Both the position numbers and the translations under genes were made by a program. DNA of 64,000 nt from Flagellimonas amoyensis (GTDB lineage: Bacteria; Bacteroidota; Bacteroidia; Flavobacteriales; Flavobacteriaceae): assembly GCF_003058265.1 (NCBI RefSeq), contig NZ_QBUK01000007.1, forward strand, positions 186,001-250,000. The letters run 5' to 3'. How positions within the stretch are numbered: the stretch's first letter is position 1; every line of letters starts with the position of its first letter. The notes under the pieces were generated by a model, which worked only from the letters and a program-made list of their open reading frames with translations, searched no databases and had not been told where the DNA came from. Below are positions 35,279-46,065 of the stretch, piece after piece.

Positions 35279-37300
35279 CTATTCTGGATATTCCACCCTC
35301 AAATGGTAGATGTTCGTGAGCTTTTGCTTCAATACTTTCTTGACCATTTCTATTTCTTTCAGGGTAATATTGGCATTCAAAAACTGATTGGTCTGCATCT
35401 GCCCTTTCACAATCTTTTCCACAAACTCATCTATCGCTATAAAAGTTGGGTTTTTCAGGCTTTTGGAGGCAGCCTCAACAGCATCAGACATCATCAGAAT
35501 GGCCGTCTCCTTGGAAAAGGGAATCGGACCGGGATATCTAAAATCATCCTCGTCCACCTCCTTGTCCAGTTCTTGCTGCTTTTTGAAAAAATAATAGACC
35601 AAAGTGGTTCCATGATGGGTCCGTATAAAATCAATGATACGATCCGGCAGATTGTGCTTTCGCGCAATCTCGATGCCATCAATAACATGATCCACAATGA
35701 TCTTTGCACTTTCCATGGGGGGCAAATCGTCGTGCGGGTTCACACTCGTGATCTGGTTTTCGGTAAAGTAGGTCGGGTGCTCCATTTTGCCAATATCATG
35801 GTACAGGGCCCCCACCCTTACCAACATGGCATTGGCCCCGATTTCATTTGCCGCGGCCTCGGCAAGATTGGCTACTTGCAGGGAATGATGGAAGGTTCCC
35901 GGAGCCTTATCGGACAGTTCCTTGAGCAATTTGGAATTGGTATCCGAAAGTTCCAATAATGAAACATCGGATATCAGCCCAAAAAGCTTTTCGAACATAT
36001 AGATCAGTGGCTGGGCAAAAAGCGTCAAAAGTCCGTTCAGGACAAAAACCCCGAACAAGATCCATTCAATATTCTCCAGATTCCCCTCATGGATGGCATG
36101 GAAGGCAAAATAACCAATGATATAGATCAAAGTGATCTGCCCTACCGAAATGAAAAGATTGGCCCTTTTATACAGCTCAGATGCCGTCAAAATGGTAACG
36201 ATACCGGCAATGATCTGCAAAAAGATATATTCAAAGCTGTTGGGCACCACAAAACCTAGGATGAGTACCGTCAACACATGGACAAAAAGGCCCAATCTGG
36301 CATCGAAGAAATTTTTGAGTACCAAGGGCAGAATGCACAACGGCACCATATAAACATAGTTTTCATAGTGTTTCACCATCAAGGTAGTGGCAAGGACCAT
36401 GAGCAGGACATTGAAGAAGATGAAAGTGACCTTGTTGTTGTTCGTGAAAATATCACCCCGATAGCGTTTGATGAAGAGAAACAACATGATCAGTACCAAG
36501 GCTACCAAAATGATATATCCCAACAAAATGAAATAGTAATTGTTCCCCCTCCAAAGTTCGGATTCGTATTCATCTTTTAGCGAACTCAAGACTTTAAAGT
36601 CCTCCGCCTCCACAATTTCTCCTTTTGCAATGATGAGTTTTCCTTGGAGCACTTCTCCCCTCGTGTAGGAAATCTTCGAAAGTTCGTCGGTCAACGCGCT
36701 TTCGGTCAAAGATCGGTCATATACCAGATTGGGCTTTATGCTCTGTTCCACAAGCTCCTCTGCACTGGAAGCTCCTGAATTGCCACTATCGGAAAACTTT
36801 CTGGACACTTTTTGCTTGGCCCCAGTAACATCCAGATAGCCATTGCTCCCCAGTGGAAGGGCCTCATTGTTCTTCACCACCACGATGGAACTGGTCTGGG
36901 GGAGCTCTTCAAAAACCCCTGCAGCATATACCTCATCGATGGCTTCTTCGGCCAAGTTCCAGAGTTCGCGCCTTTGTTGTGAAGAAAACATGGCGCCAAG
37001 ACCTTTTTCCACTTCGGACTTGACATTCGCTACCACATTGGCCTCAAAGGCATAATAATCCGTTTTGTTGTTACGGATCGTGAGTTGTTCTTGGGCTATT
37101 TCCTCTTGGGACTTTTGAATGGAAAAATCGATGGGAGCATATAGGTTCTCGTATTGCCAAGGTTTTCCCTTTTGGAAATCATACTTGAACTTTCCGCCCT
37201 TCGGAAAAAAGAAGACAATCAAGGCAACGGAGACAAAATAGAGGAAATACTTGTAAACCAGTGATTGGTGTTTATAGATATTATCCAATGTTTTTCCCAT
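35279..37300 (-). CDS. PgpH-type 7TM-HD membrane protein (probable c-di-AMP phosphodiesterase)
   Basis: A 673-residue inner-membrane protein. A first membrane segment (YKYFLYFVSVALIVFFF) is followed by an extracytoplasmic domain of about 230 residues, then seven predicted membrane helices (about 265-455) and a cytoplasmic HD domain. The HD motifs are GTFHHSLQVANLAEAAA, VGALYHDIGKMEHPTYF and DFIRTHHGTTLVYYF. This is the PgpH architecture, whose characterised members hydrolyse cyclic di-AMP to pApA. A -7 box TATTTTTG lies just upstream on the minus strand. It lies next to the tRNA pair and diverges from the thiolase gene. Confidence 0.9.
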   Translation of the reverse strand: MGKTLDNIYKHQSLVYKYFLYFVSVALIVFFFPKGGKFKYDFQKGKPWQYENLYAPIDFSIQKSQEEIAQEQLTIRNNKTDYYAFEANVVANVKSEVEKGLGAMFSSQQRRELWNLAEEAIDEVYAAGVFEELPQTSSIVVVKNNEALPLGSNGYLDVTGAKQKVSRKFSDSGNSGASSAEELVEQSIKPNLVYDRSLTESALTDELSKISYTRGEVLQGKLIIAKGEIVEAEDFKVLSSLKDEYESELWRGNNYYFILLGYIILVALVLIMLFLFIKRYRGDIFTNNNKVTFIFFNVLLMVLATTLMVKHYENYVYMVPLCILPLVLKNFFDARLGLFVHVLTVLILGFVVPNSFEYIFLQIIAGIVTILTASELYKRANLFISVGQITLIYIIGYFAFHAIHEGNLENIEWILFGVFVLNGLLTLFAQPLIYMFEKLFGLISDVSLLELSDTNSKLLKELSDKAPGTFHHSLQVANLAEAAANEIGANAMLVRVGALYHDIGKMEHPTYFTENQITSVNPHDDLPPMESAKIIVDHVIDGIEIARKHNLPDRIIDFIRTHHGTTLVYYFFKKQQELDKEVDEDDFRYPGPIPFSKETAILMMSDAVEAASKSLKNPTFIAIDEFVEKIVKGQMQTNQFLNANITLKEIEMVKKVLKQKLTNIYHLRVEYPE

Positions 37301-37319
37301 AGCCGAGTGCTGTCAACAT

Positions 37320-37327
37320 CAAAAATA
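37320..37327 (-). promoter_or_regulatory. pgpH -7 promoter box
   Basis: TATTTTTG on the minus strand fits the Bacteroidota consensus TAnnTTTG and lies 20 bases before the pgpH ATG, which would give a 5' UTR of roughly a dozen bases. The -33 element is not clear. Confidence 0.45.
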
Positions 37328-37413
37328 GAAAATATTAACGAACATGATGGGCTTGTGCCCTCTTATAGCTTTGCATTTAATTTTAGTATTTTCGCAGAAG
37401 TAAAAATGCACAT

Positions 37414-38589
37414 ATGAAAAAAGTCGTCATCGTTTCAGCCGCCAGAACCCCGATCGGGAGCTTTATGGGGTCGCTTTCCACCGTTCCGGCACCCAGATTG
37501 GGGGCCGTGGCCATAAAAGGTGCCCTGGACAAAATCAATTTGAAGCCCGAGCTGGTGGAAGAGGTGCTGATGGGGAACGTGGTACAGGCCGGAACAGGGC
37601 AGGCCCCTGCCAGACAAGCCGCCATTTATGCCGGTATCCCGAATACCGTTCCCTGCACAACGGTGAACAAGGTGTGTGCCTCTGGAATGAAATCCATAAT
37701 GCAGGCGGCCCAATCCATTGCCCTAGGCGAGAATTCCATTGTAGTGGCAGGCGGCATGGAAAATATGAGCCTTATCCCCCACTATGCCTATTTGAGGAGC
37801 GAGACCAAGTTTGGTCCTTCCACATTGCTCGATGGTATGCAAAAGGATGGCCTTGTGGATGCCTATGATCAAAATGCAATGGGTGTATGTGCAGATGCTT
37901 GCGCCTCCAAATATGAATTCAGCCGTGAAGATCAGGATGCCTATGCCATCCAATCCTATCAAAGATCTGCGGATGCATGGAAAGCAGGAAAGTTCAACAA
38001 TGAAGTTGTTCCCATGGAAGTGCCCCAACGAAGAGGAGAACCCATCGTGGTCAGTGAGGATGAAGAATACAAGAATGTAAAACTGGACAAAATTCCTTCG
38101 CTCCGTCCCGCTTTCACCAAAGAAGGTACGGTAACGGCTGCCAATGCCTCTACCATAAATGATGGTGCTGCGGCCCTGGTGCTCATGAGTGAGGAAAAAG
38201 CCATGGAACTGGGCCTACAGCCATTGGCTGTCATCAAAGGATATGCAGATGCCGCCCATGAACCGGAATGGTTCACCACTGCCCCTGCAAAAGCCCTTCC
38301 CAAAGCGCTGGATCGGGCGGGGGTTTCCATTGGGGACATCGATTTTTTTGAGTTCAACGAAGCTTTCTCGGTTGTGGGACTTGCCAACATGAAACTTCTT
38401 GGACTGGACGCTTCCAACGTGAACGTGAACGGAGGTGCCGTATCCTTGGGACATCCCCTGGGTTGTTCCGGTGCCAGAATCACCATAACGTTACTGAACA
38501 TATTGGAACAGAACAATGCCAAATTGGGTGCAGCGGCCATTTGTAACGGAGGTGGCGGCGCATCTGCAATTGTTTTGGAAAAATACTAG
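37414..38589 (+). CDS. Acetyl-CoA C-acetyltransferase (thiolase)
   Basis: A 391-residue thiolase that condenses two acetyl-CoA, or cleaves 3-ketoacyl-CoA in fatty-acid breakdown. The N-terminus KKVVIVSAARTPIGSFMGSL is typical. The active-site Cys is in VPCTTVNKVCASGMKS (residues about 78-93), the His in VNGGAVSLGHPLGCSGAR, and the second Cys in ICNGGGGASAIVLEKY at the C-terminus. Length and motifs are those of the AtoB/ThlA group. It is followed 18 bases later by an NlpC/P60 gene on the same strand, but no functional link is evident. Biosynthetic versus degradative use cannot be separated from sequence alone. Confidence 0.94.
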   Translation: MKKVVIVSAARTPIGSFMGSLSTVPAPRLGAVAIKGALDKINLKPELVEEVLMGNVVQAGTGQAPARQAAIYAGIPNTVPCTTVNKVCASGMKSIMQAAQSIALGENSIVVAGGMENMSLIPHYAYLRSETKFGPSTLLDGMQKDGLVDAYDQNAMGVCADACASKYEFSREDQDAYAIQSYQRSADAWKAGKFNNEVVPMEVPQRRGEPIVVSEDEEYKNVKLDKIPSLRPAFTKEGTVTAANASTINDGAAALVLMSEEKAMELGLQPLAVIKGYADAAHEPEWFTTAPAKALPKALDRAGVSIGDIDFFEFNEAFSVVGLANMKLLGLDASNVNVNGGAVSLGHPLGCSGARITITLLNILEQNNAKLGAAAICNGGGGASAIVLEKY

Positions 38590-38607
38590 CGATTCAATCT
38601 ACTGTAA

Positions 38608-39360
38608 ATGCAATATGGAATTTGTCCACTGAGCATTGTTCCCATCAGAACAGCTCCCGATGATTCATCCGAAATGTCCTCCCAGCTCTTATATGGTGAA
38701 CATTTCAAGGTCTTGGAACATCGCAAAAAGTGGAGCAAGATCAGGACGGCCCATGACAATTATGAAGGTTGGGCTTCCAATAACCAGATCATCCTTATTT
38801 CCGAGGAAATGTACCAACAATTGGATCTGGGACAGGACCAGAAAATATCCGCTGACATCATTTCGCACATTTGTACCGATGATGGCATGTTGCTCCCTGT
38901 ACTTTTGGGTTCGATGGTAAGTTCCTCATCGTTCTTGGGCCATTCCTTTGAAGGGAGCCATATCAGTGAAGTGAAACCCAAAGAAAATTTGGTGGACACA
39001 GCCTTTATGTACTTGAAGGCCCCTTATCTGGCTGGAGGAAAGACTCCTTTTGGCATAGATTGCTCCGGTTTTACGCAGATGGTCTACAGAATAAACGGCT
39101 ATGCCCTTGAACGAAAGGCCGGGACCCAATCCAAACAAGGGGAAGCCTTGAGTTTTATTGAAGAAAGTGAACCTGGCGACCTTGCCTTTTTTGATGACCA
39201 GGATGGCACCATCGACCATGTGGGCATTATATTGAGGGACAATTATATCATCCACGTGAACGGCCATGTCCGCATAGACCGATTGGACCATACGGGCATC
39301 TTCAATACTCAAGAAAAGTCATATACCCACAAGCTTCGGGTCATTAAAAAGATCATATAA
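38608..39360 (+). CDS. NlpC/P60 family peptidase with SH3-type domain
   Basis: A 250-residue cell-wall peptidase-like protein (C40). Residues about 5-60 form a bacterial SH3-like domain (PLSIVPIRTAPDDSSEMSSQ, WSKIRTAHDNYEGWASNNQI). The C-terminal NlpC/P60 domain carries the catalytic Cys in PFGIDCSGFTQMVYRI, the His in TIDHVGIILRDNYIIHV and a second polar residue further on. Such enzymes cut gamma-D-Glu-diaminopimelate bonds in murein stem peptides. No clear Sec signal peptide is present at the annotated start, so either export is by another route or it works on imported muropeptides; DipeptidylpeptidaseVI-like recycling enzymes have this form. A strong terminator follows directly. Confidence 0.88.
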   Translation: MQYGICPLSIVPIRTAPDDSSEMSSQLLYGEHFKVLEHRKKWSKIRTAHDNYEGWASNNQIILISEEMYQQLDLGQDQKISADIISHICTDDGMLLPVLLGSMVSSSSFLGHSFEGSHISEVKPKENLVDTAFMYLKAPYLAGGKTPFGIDCSGFTQMVYRINGYALERKAGTQSKQGEALSFIEESEPGDLAFFDDQDGTIDHVGIILRDNYIIHVNGHVRIDRLDHTGIFNTQEKSYTHKLRVIKKII

Positions 39361-39390
39361 AAAAGCCCCATTTTTGTGGGGCTTCTTTTT
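39361..39390. terminator. Bidirectional intrinsic terminator
   Basis: AAGCCCCA (39363-39370) and TGGGGCTT (39377-39384) form a perfect 8-bp stem with a 6-base loop. A T-rich run follows on the plus strand and an A-run precedes it, so it can end both the plus-strand thiolase/peptidase transcript and the convergent minus-strand gyrA/TPR transcript. Confidence 0.9.
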
Positions 39391-39407
39391 ACTTTGAAGG
39401 TTGAGGT

Positions 39408-40670
39408 TTATTCTCCCAACAGTTTTTTCATCCTCATAAAGTTCTCGGTATCTCCCAAAGCTCCGTAGATGTTCTTCAATTGGGTAAGGATACTTTCATT
39501 ATCAGGATTGGTTTTCAAGGCGTTTTCAAGAACGTTTGCCCCTTCTTTGAAAAGACTGTCTTTTTTATTTTTCAATTCGTCATATTTGGCAATATCCGCT
39601 TTTGAGCTGCCCAAGGCATTCATCTCATCGATCAGACCATTCCCTTCGTTCACATAAGTAGTAGAAAGGTTCAATAGGGCATTGATATAACCTGGGTCGA
39701 TGGCCAATGCTTTTTTGTAGGCATCCCTTGCTTCTTCCAAATTGCCCTGCTCCATATTGATCACACCGATATTGTAAAGCAAATCTGGATTGTCAGGGGC
39801 CATTTCTGATGCCTGTGCCATCATTTCCTTGAACTTGTCCTTATCACCCAGAGTGTAGTGTAGATTGGCCTCTCCCAATACAAGGTTTACATCTTCAGGA
39901 TTTTCGGCCCTGGCAGCAGCGTATGCCGCAAGAGCTTTCTCATTGTCACCCAATTGCTGATAGATCAAGGCAATGTTCTTTACGATCTCCGGCTTCTTGG
40001 ATGGGCTCTTTTCTTCTTTTGGGTCTTTGTGTGTATTAGCTTTTACATACAGATCACGGGTCGATTTGTCCATAGTCTCGGTCTCTCCCGTTTCAATGTT
40101 GACAGCAGTATAAGTGACTCCACTACCATCGTAGTTCACTTCTTTAAGCTCATTGTAGTAATCCAGCGCCTTTTCATAGTTCTGTCCGTTCACTGCACTA
40201 TTGGCCGCATAATAGAGATAAATGGTGTCCTGTGGGCTTAGTTTGTAGCCCATGTAGAGTTTTTCGGCAGCTTCGCTATACTTCTGGTTGTTGTTGTCCT
40301 CTACTGCTGCATTCACTAGATCAGCTGTCATTTGGGACAATTTTTCCTTAGCCACGGGGGTATACTTTGATTTACCACTGGCCTCTTCAACGGAAATAAC
40401 TTTGTTATAGGCTTCGATTGCTGGCTCAAATGCTGTTGCATCCCCTTTTTTTGCCAAATCGGAATATACGTTTCCTTTTACGGCATAGTATTGTGCCTGC
40501 ATCTTATCATCGGCGGCATCAATAGTGGAAGCTGCTCCTTCCAATGCAGTTTTTGCTGCTGCGGCATCTCCATCCTTCAAGGCTTTTTCCGCATTCTTGA
40601 TTTCATCCTTTTGGGAAAAACCCATAGTTGAAATCCCTAGAGCAAGTAGTATTAAAATTCTAGTCTTCAT
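39408..40670 (-). CDS. Tetratricopeptide-repeat exported protein
   Basis: A 420-residue secreted protein with a signal peptide (MKTRILILLALGISTMGFSQ) and many TPR units. Clear ones are NEKALAAYAAARAENPEDVN, PDNPDLLYNIGVINMEQGN (about 285-303) and EARDAYKKALAIDPGYINAL, with less regular repeats before. A linker rich in Lys/Pro/Ser (HKDPKEEKSPSKKPE) lies near the middle. No enzymatic motif is seen; such proteins act as periplasmic scaffolds. It lies 34 bases downstream of gyrA on the same strand and ends at a strong terminator, so it is probably the second gene of a gyrA transcript. Its exact role is not known to me. Confidence 0.85.
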   Translation of the reverse strand: MKTRILILLALGISTMGFSQKDEIKNAEKALKDGDAAAAKTALEGAASTIDAADDKMQAQYYAVKGNVYSDLAKKGDATAFEPAIEAYNKVISVEEASGKSKYTPVAKEKLSQMTADLVNAAVEDNNNQKYSEAAEKLYMGYKLSPQDTIYLYYAANSAVNGQNYEKALDYYNELKEVNYDGSGVTYTAVNIETGETETMDKSTRDLYVKANTHKDPKEEKSPSKKPEIVKNIALIYQQLGDNEKALAAYAAARAENPEDVNLVLGEANLHYTLGDKDKFKEMMAQASEMAPDNPDLLYNIGVINMEQGNLEEARDAYKKALAIDPGYINALLNLSTTYVNEGNGLIDEMNALGSSKADIAKYDELKNKKDSLFKEGANVLENALKTNPDNESILTQLKNIYGALGDTENFMRMKKLLGE

Positions 40671-40704
40671 GTCAAAAATGTAATTATTTAGTGTTTGTGT
40701 TTAT

Positions 40705-43230
40705 TTAATTATTCTCGTTATCGTTATCAATCGCCGTGCCATCTTCCCCTTTCACCTCAATATCAAGGATATCGGCTTCTTCCACGGGATCGTCCTCCTT
40801 CATGACCTTGGCCACTGCAGCAATGGAATCGCCGTCCCTCAGGTTGATCAGGCGCACCCCTTGTGTGGCCCTACCCATAACCCTAAGGTCCTCTACGCTC
40901 ATCCGTATGGCTATTCCAGACTTGTTGATGATCATCAAATCGTCGGTATCCGTCACATTTTTTATAGCCACAAGACCTCCAGTTTTACTGGTAATGGAAA
41001 TGGTCTTAACTCCTTTTCCTCCTCGGTTGGTGATCCTGTAGTCCTCAATGGTGGAGCGTTTCCCATACCCATTTTCAGAAACCACGAGGATATCCTCTTC
41101 CATATTGTGCACGGAAACCATTCCGATCACCTCATCCTTATCGTCTGCCAAGGTGATCCCTCGAACACCGGAAGCATTTCTACCCATAGGTCGGGTCTTG
41201 CTTTCCTCAAAACGAATGGCTTTCCCTGATTTCAGACCAAGGAATATCTGGCTGGCACCCGTGGTCAACTTGGCTTCCAACAATTCATCATCGTCCCTCA
41301 CGGTTATGGCATTGATACCATTTTGTCTAGGGCGTGAATATTGCTCCAAAGAGGTTTTCTTCACAATACCCTTTTTGGTGGCCATGATCACATAGTGTCC
41401 GTTCACATAATCCTCATCCTTAAGATCTTGTGTACAGATGAATGCCTTGACCTTATCATCCATTTCGATGTTGACCAGGTTCTGGATGGCCCTTCCTTTG
41501 GAAGTCCTGCTTCCCTCAGGAATTTCATAGACACGCATCCAGAAACATTTTCCTTTTTGGGTAAAGAACAACATGTACTGGTGGTTGGTCCCAACGAACA
41601 AATGCTCCAAGAAATCCTCATTTCGGGTGGATGATGCCTTTTGGCCCACACCTCCCCTGTTTTGGGTCTTGTATTCCGAAAGCGAGGTCCTTTTGATGTA
41701 TCCGGCATGGGAAATGGTAATCACCACTTGCTCATCCGGAATCATGTCCTCTATGCTAAGGTCTCCTCCAGCATAGTTGATTTCCGACCTTCTTTCGTCA
41801 CCATATTTTTCCTTGATCTCCAACAATTCTTCCTTGATGATTTGCATCCTGCGCTCTTTTTTGGCAAGAATGTCCTTCAGGTCTTCTATGGTCTTCAACA
41901 ACTCTTCGTACTCTTCACGGAGTTTGTCCTGCTCCAATCCGGTCAATTGGCGCAAACGCATCTCCACGATGGCCTTTGCCTGTATCTCGGACAGTTTGAA
42001 GCGTTCCATCAAGTTGGTACGTGCCTCGTCCACATTGGAAGAACCTCGGATGATGGCGATCACCTCATCGATATTGTCCGATGCAATGATAAGTCCTTGC
42101 AAGATATGCTCGCGCTCCTCGGCCTTTTTGAGTTCAAAAGTGGTCCTGCGCACCACCACCTCGTGCCTGTGTTCCACAAAGTGGTGTATGATTTCCTTCA
42201 GGTTCAACAATTGTGGCCTACCTTTGACCAAGGCGATGTTGTTCACGCTGAAGGACGACTGGAGGGCCGTGTACTTGTACAAGGTGTTCAGTACAATATT
42301 GGGGATGGCGTCCCGCTTAAGGATATAAACGATACGCATTCCCTTTCTATCCGATTCATCTCGGATAGATGCAATTCCTTCAATTTTCTTTTCGTTTACC
42401 AGGTCGGCGGTCTTTTTGATCATGTCCGCCTTGTTCACCTGGTAGGGTATCTCGGTCACGATGATGCATTCCCTGCCTTGCACCTCTTCAAACGAGGCCT
42501 TGGCACGCATCACCACACGGCCCTTGCCTGTATGGAAAGCCTCTTTTACCCCTTCATACCCATAAATGATCCCCCCTGTTGGGAAATCGGGAGCCTTGAT
42601 ATGGGTGATCAGCTCATCTATCTCAATATCGTGGTTGTCGATGTAGGCAATGGTCCCATCCACCACTTCGGACAGGTTGTGGGGCGGCATGTTGGTCGCC
42701 ATACCCACGGCAATACCTGAAGCCCCGTTCACCAAAAGGTTGGGAACACGGGTGGGAAGAACGGTGGGTTCCTGGAGGGAGTCATCAAAATTGAGTTGAT
42801 GGTCCACGGTATCTTTATCGATATCGGCCAACATCTCATCTGCGATCTTCCGCATTCTGGCTTCCGTATAACGCATGGCCGCTGGGCTATCGCCATCCAC
42901 GGAACCGAAGTTTCCCTGACCATCGACGAGCATGTACCGAAGGCTCCATTCCTGGGCCATACGCACCATGGTGTCATAGACAGAAGTATCCCCATGGGGG
43001 TGGTATTTACCCAAAACCTCCCCTACGATACGGGCAGATTTTTTATGTGCACTTGTAGATCTAACGCCCAGTTCGTGCATCCCGAAGAGCACTCTTCGGT
43101 GAACCGGCTTGAGCCCATCCCGAACATCTGGCAGGGCACGTGACACAATGACCGACATCGAGTAATCGATGTAGGCAGATTTCATCTCATCCTCAATGTT
43201 GATAGGAATTAACTTTTCTCCTTCAGCCAT
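40705..43230 (-). CDS. gyrA: DNA gyrase subunit A
   Basis: An 841-residue GyrA, the DNA-cleaving subunit of gyrase that introduces negative supercoils together with GyrB. Motifs include [20 protein letters not shown], the quinolone-determining region [17 protein letters not shown] with the sensitive-type Ser and Asp, and the catalytic Tyr in MRYTEARM. GyrA-box-type blades follow in the C-terminal domain ([18 protein letters not shown] near residues 530-547; [12 protein letters not shown]). An acidic tail ([13 protein letters not shown]) ends the protein. It diverges from clpC across a 260-base gap and is followed by the TPR gene. Confidence 0.97.
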   Translation of the reverse strand: MAEGEKLIPINIEDEMKSAYIDYSMSVIVSRALPDVRDGLKPVHRRVLFGMHELGVRSTSAHKKSARIVGEVLGKYHPHGDTSVYDTMVRMAQEWSLRYMLVDGQGNFGSVDGDSPAAMRYTEARMRKIADEMLADIDKDTVDHQLNFDDSLQEPTVLPTRVPNLLVNGASGIAVGMATNMPPHNLSEVVDGTIAYIDNHDIEIDELITHIKAPDFPTGGIIYGYEGVKEAFHTGKGRVVMRAKASFEEVQGRECIIVTEIPYQVNKADMIKKTADLVNEKKIEGIASIRDESDRKGMRIVYILKRDAIPNIVLNTLYKYTALQSSFSVNNIALVKGRPQLLNLKEIIHHFVEHRHEVVVRRTTFELKKAEEREHILQGLIIASDNIDEVIAIIRGSSNVDEARTNLMERFKLSEIQAKAIVEMRLRQLTGLEQDKLREEYEELLKTIEDLKDILAKKERRMQIIKEELLEIKEKYGDERRSEINYAGGDLSIEDMIPDEQVVITISHAGYIKRTSLSEYKTQNRGGVGQKASSTRNEDFLEHLFVGTNHQYMLFFTQKGKCFWMRVYEIPEGSRTSKGRAIQNLVNIEMDDKVKAFICTQDLKDEDYVNGHYVIMATKKGIVKKTSLEQYSRPRQNGINAITVRDDDELLEAKLTTGASQIFLGLKSGKAIRFEESKTRPMGRNASGVRGITLADDKDEVIGMVSVHNMEEDILVVSENGYGKRSTIEDYRITNRGGKGVKTISITSKTGGLVAIKNVTDTDDLMIINKSGIAIRMSVEDLRVMGRATQGVRLINLRDGDSIAAVAKVMKEDDPVEEADILDIEVKGEDGTAIDNDNENN

Positions 43231-43490
43231 GCTAAAATCTTATTGTTTTTTGTGGTTAAAATATCATGGCAATATACAGAAAATAGGAGCTTTTACCGCC
43301 CTTGGCACTTACTTTATTAAAAAAATTATCAACAGTTGCACAGGGGTCGCCGCACAGTAATAAAGCTATGTTAAAACAGTAAAAAAAGCCGCCTTATTCC
43401 GACATTTACCACTAGTTTGTCGAATATGGGTACGGTATTTGACCTATGTAACAATACTTTTATTAATTTTAATTGCTGAAAAAGAAACCT

Positions 43491-46043
43491 ATGGACGATA
43501 ATTTTTCCCCAAGAGTAAAAGACGTTATAGCATACAGCAAGGAGGAGGCCCTGCGATTGGGCCATGATTTCATTGGAACGGAACACTTGATGCTGGGTCT
43601 TTTGAGAGATGGAAATGGCAAGGCCATCAACATATTGGACGCATTGGACGTGGATCTGGAACACCTTCGCAGAAAGGTGGAAATCCTGAGCCCTGCCAAT
43701 CCGAACACGGGAACTGTTCAAAAGGACAAAAAGAACCTGCACCTAACCCGACAGGCCGAGCGTGCATTGAAGACCACTTTTTTGGAAGCAAAGCTTTTTC
43801 AAAGTTCTTCCATCAATACGGCGCACCTATTGCTCTGCATCCTTAGGAACGAGAACGATCCCACAACAAAATTGCTGCACAAATTGAAAGTGGATTACGA
43901 CAATGTCAAAGAACAGTTCAAATCCATGATCACCAGTGACGATGACTATATCGATTCCCCACAGGCGGAATCCTTTCCAGGAGATGCCGATGATGTGGGT
44001 GATGGAAAAGAAAGCACCTTCGGGTCCAATCCCGGGCAAAAGGGCAGCAAGAAATCCAAGACGCCTGTGCTGGACAACTTTGGCCGTGACCTCACCCGTT
44101 TGGCCGAGGACAACAAACTCGACCCCGTGGTGGGCCGCGAAAAGGAAATCGAGCGCGTTTCCCAGATATTGAGCCGAAGGAAAAAGAACAACCCACTGCT
44201 CATTGGTGAGCCCGGTGTGGGTAAAAGTGCCATCGCCGAAGGATTGGCGTTGCGCATCATCAACAAAAAAGTTTCCCGCATCCTGTACAACAAACGCGTG
44301 GTCACTTTGGACCTTGCCTCATTGGTGGCCGGGACCAAATACCGTGGCCAGTTTGAAGAGCGCATGAAAGCGGTGATGAACGAACTGGAAAAAAACGATG
44401 ACATCATTTTGTTCATTGACGAGATCCACACCATTGTCGGGGCCGGAGGTGCCACAGGAAGTCTGGATGCCTCAAACATGTTCAAACCTGCCTTGGCAAG
44501 GGGCGAGATCCAATGTATCGGCGCAACGACCCTTGACGAGTACAGACAATACATTGAAAAGGATGGTGCCTTGGAACGTCGATTCCAAAAAGTGATGGTG
44601 GAGCCCACTTCTGTGGAGGAGACCATCGAAATTTTGATGAACATCAAAGGCAAGTACGAAGACCATCACAACGTCAACTATACGGACGAGGCCATTGTTG
44701 CCTGCGTAAAATTGACCAATAGATACATGACGGACCGCTTTTTGCCGGACAAGGCCATCGATGCACTCGATGAGGCCGGTTCCCGCGTGCACATTGTGAA
44801 CATGGACGTGCCCAAACAGATCTTGGAACTGGAAAGCCAGTTGGAAGATGTGCGCGAACTGAAGAACAGCGTGGTTAAAAAACAAAAATATGAAGAGGCC
44901 GCCAAGCTCCGTGACGATGAAAAACGACTGGAGAAAGATTTGGCCGCCGCCCAAGAGCGTTGGGAAGAGGAAAGCAAACTCCACAGGGAGACCGTGACCG
45001 AGGACAATGTGGCCGATGTGGTCTCCATGATGAGCGGCATACCCGTGAACAGGATTGCGCAGACCGAAAGCAACAAATTGGCCGAACTGCCCAACCTGAT
45101 CAAAGGTTTTGTGATCGGACAGGACGAAGCCGTGGCCAAAGTGGCCAAGGCCATCCAGCGTAACCGCGCCGGACTGAAAGATCCCAACAAACCTATTGGG
45201 TCCTTTATCTTTTTGGGACAGACAGGGGTCGGAAAAACACAGTTGGCCAAAATTCTGGCCAAGGAACTTTTTGATTCCGAAGATGCCCTCATCCGCATTG
45301 ACATGAGCGAATACATGGAAAAATTCGCCATATCCAGATTGGTGGGTGCACCTCCCGGATATGTGGGTTACGAAGAAGGTGGACAGTTGACCGAAAAGGT
45401 ACGTCGCAAGCCGTATTCCGTGATTCTCTTGGACGAAGTGGAAAAGGCACACCCAGATGTGTTCAACATGCTTTTGCAGGTTTTGGACGATGGGTTCTTG
45501 ACAGACAGCCTTGGACGCAAGATCGATTTCAGGAACACGATCATCATCATGACCTCCAATATCGGGGCCCGTCAGTTGAAGGATTTTGGTCAAGGCGTCG
45601 GATTTGGAACGGCTGCAAAAAAGGCACAGGAAGACACCCATCAAAAGAGTGTCATAGAAAGTGCGCTCAAGAAAGCCTTTGCCCCTGAATTCCTCAACAG
45701 GATAGATGATGTGATCGTCTTCAATCCATTGGAAAGAGAGGACATCCATAAGATCATCGATATTGAGTTGGACAAGCTTTACAGAAGGATCAAGGACATT
45801 GGTTACGACCTCAGTCTTTCCAACAAGGCCAAGGACTATATTGCCGATAAAGGTTTTGACAAGCAGTATGGTGCCAGACCTTTGAAGCGGGCCATCCAAA
45901 AATACATCGAGGATGTGCTTGCCGAAGAGATCGTGAACTCCAAACTCGAGGAAGGGGACAGTATCTTTATGGACCTGGACGAGAAAAAAGAGGAGCTCAC
46001 CATCAAAATAAAGAAGACTGAAAAGTCACCTGAGACCGAGTAG
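43491..46043 (+). CDS. clpC: ClpC-type AAA+ unfoldase of the Clp protease
   Basis: An 850-residue Hsp100 ATPase that unfolds proteins for ClpP. It has two N-terminal Clp_N repeats (KDVIAYSKEEALRLGHDFIG and a second near 80-145). The first AAA+ module has Walker A GEPGVGKSAIAEG and Walker B IILFIDEIHTIVG. A middle domain with a UVR-like coiled segment (KKQKYEEAAKLRDDEKRLEK) follows, then the second AAA+ module with GQTGVGKTQLAK and SVILLDEVEKAHP. The C-terminal region ends GARPLKRAIQKYIEDVLAEE. I use the ATG at 43491 (MDDNFSPRVKD), which fits the family start; the open frame reaches back to a TTG. A clear terminator follows the stop. Confidence 0.95.
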   Translation: MDDNFSPRVKDVIAYSKEEALRLGHDFIGTEHLMLGLLRDGNGKAINILDALDVDLEHLRRKVEILSPANPNTGTVQKDKKNLHLTRQAERALKTTFLEAKLFQSSSINTAHLLLCILRNENDPTTKLLHKLKVDYDNVKEQFKSMITSDDDYIDSPQAESFPGDADDVGDGKESTFGSNPGQKGSKKSKTPVLDNFGRDLTRLAEDNKLDPVVGREKEIERVSQILSRRKKNNPLLIGEPGVGKSAIAEGLALRIINKKVSRILYNKRVVTLDLASLVAGTKYRGQFEERMKAVMNELEKNDDIILFIDEIHTIVGAGGATGSLDASNMFKPALARGEIQCIGATTLDEYRQYIEKDGALERRFQKVMVEPTSVEETIEILMNIKGKYEDHHNVNYTDEAIVACVKLTNRYMTDRFLPDKAIDALDEAGSRVHIVNMDVPKQILELESQLEDVRELKNSVVKKQKYEEAAKLRDDEKRLEKDLAAAQERWEEESKLHRETVTEDNVADVVSMMSGIPVNRIAQTESNKLAELPNLIKGFVIGQDEAVAKVAKAIQRNRAGLKDPNKPIGSFIFLGQTGVGKTQLAKILAKELFDSEDALIRIDMSEYMEKFAISRLVGAPPGYVGYEEGGQLTEKVRRKPYSVILLDEVEKAHPDVFNMLLQVLDDGFLTDSLGRKIDFRNTIIIMTSNIGARQLKDFGQGVGFGTAAKKAQEDTHQKSVIESALKKAFAPEFLNRIDDVIVFNPLEREDIHKIIDIELDKLYRRIKDIGYDLSLSNKAKDYIADKGFDKQYGARPLKRAIQKYIEDVLAEEIVNSKLEEGDSIFMDLDEKKEELTIKIKKTEKSPETE

Positions 46044-46065
46044 CAATCAGCTACACTCCAAATAC

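Noticed and set aside
41641..42720. Long open frame (359 codons) antisense to gyrA
   Set aside because: It is a shadow of the highly conserved gyrA frame; His/Val/Gln-rich composition and no start context.
43316..43350. TTATCAACAG between gyrA and clpC considered as a DnaA box / origin signal
   Set aside because: It differs from TTATCCACA, occurs once, and no cluster, dnaA or dnaN gene is nearby; no origin can be supported.
44472..45899. Open frame of 475 codons antisense to clpC
   Set aside because: Shadow of clpC caused by its codon bias; the plus-strand frame has clear AAA+ motifs and the antisense one has none.
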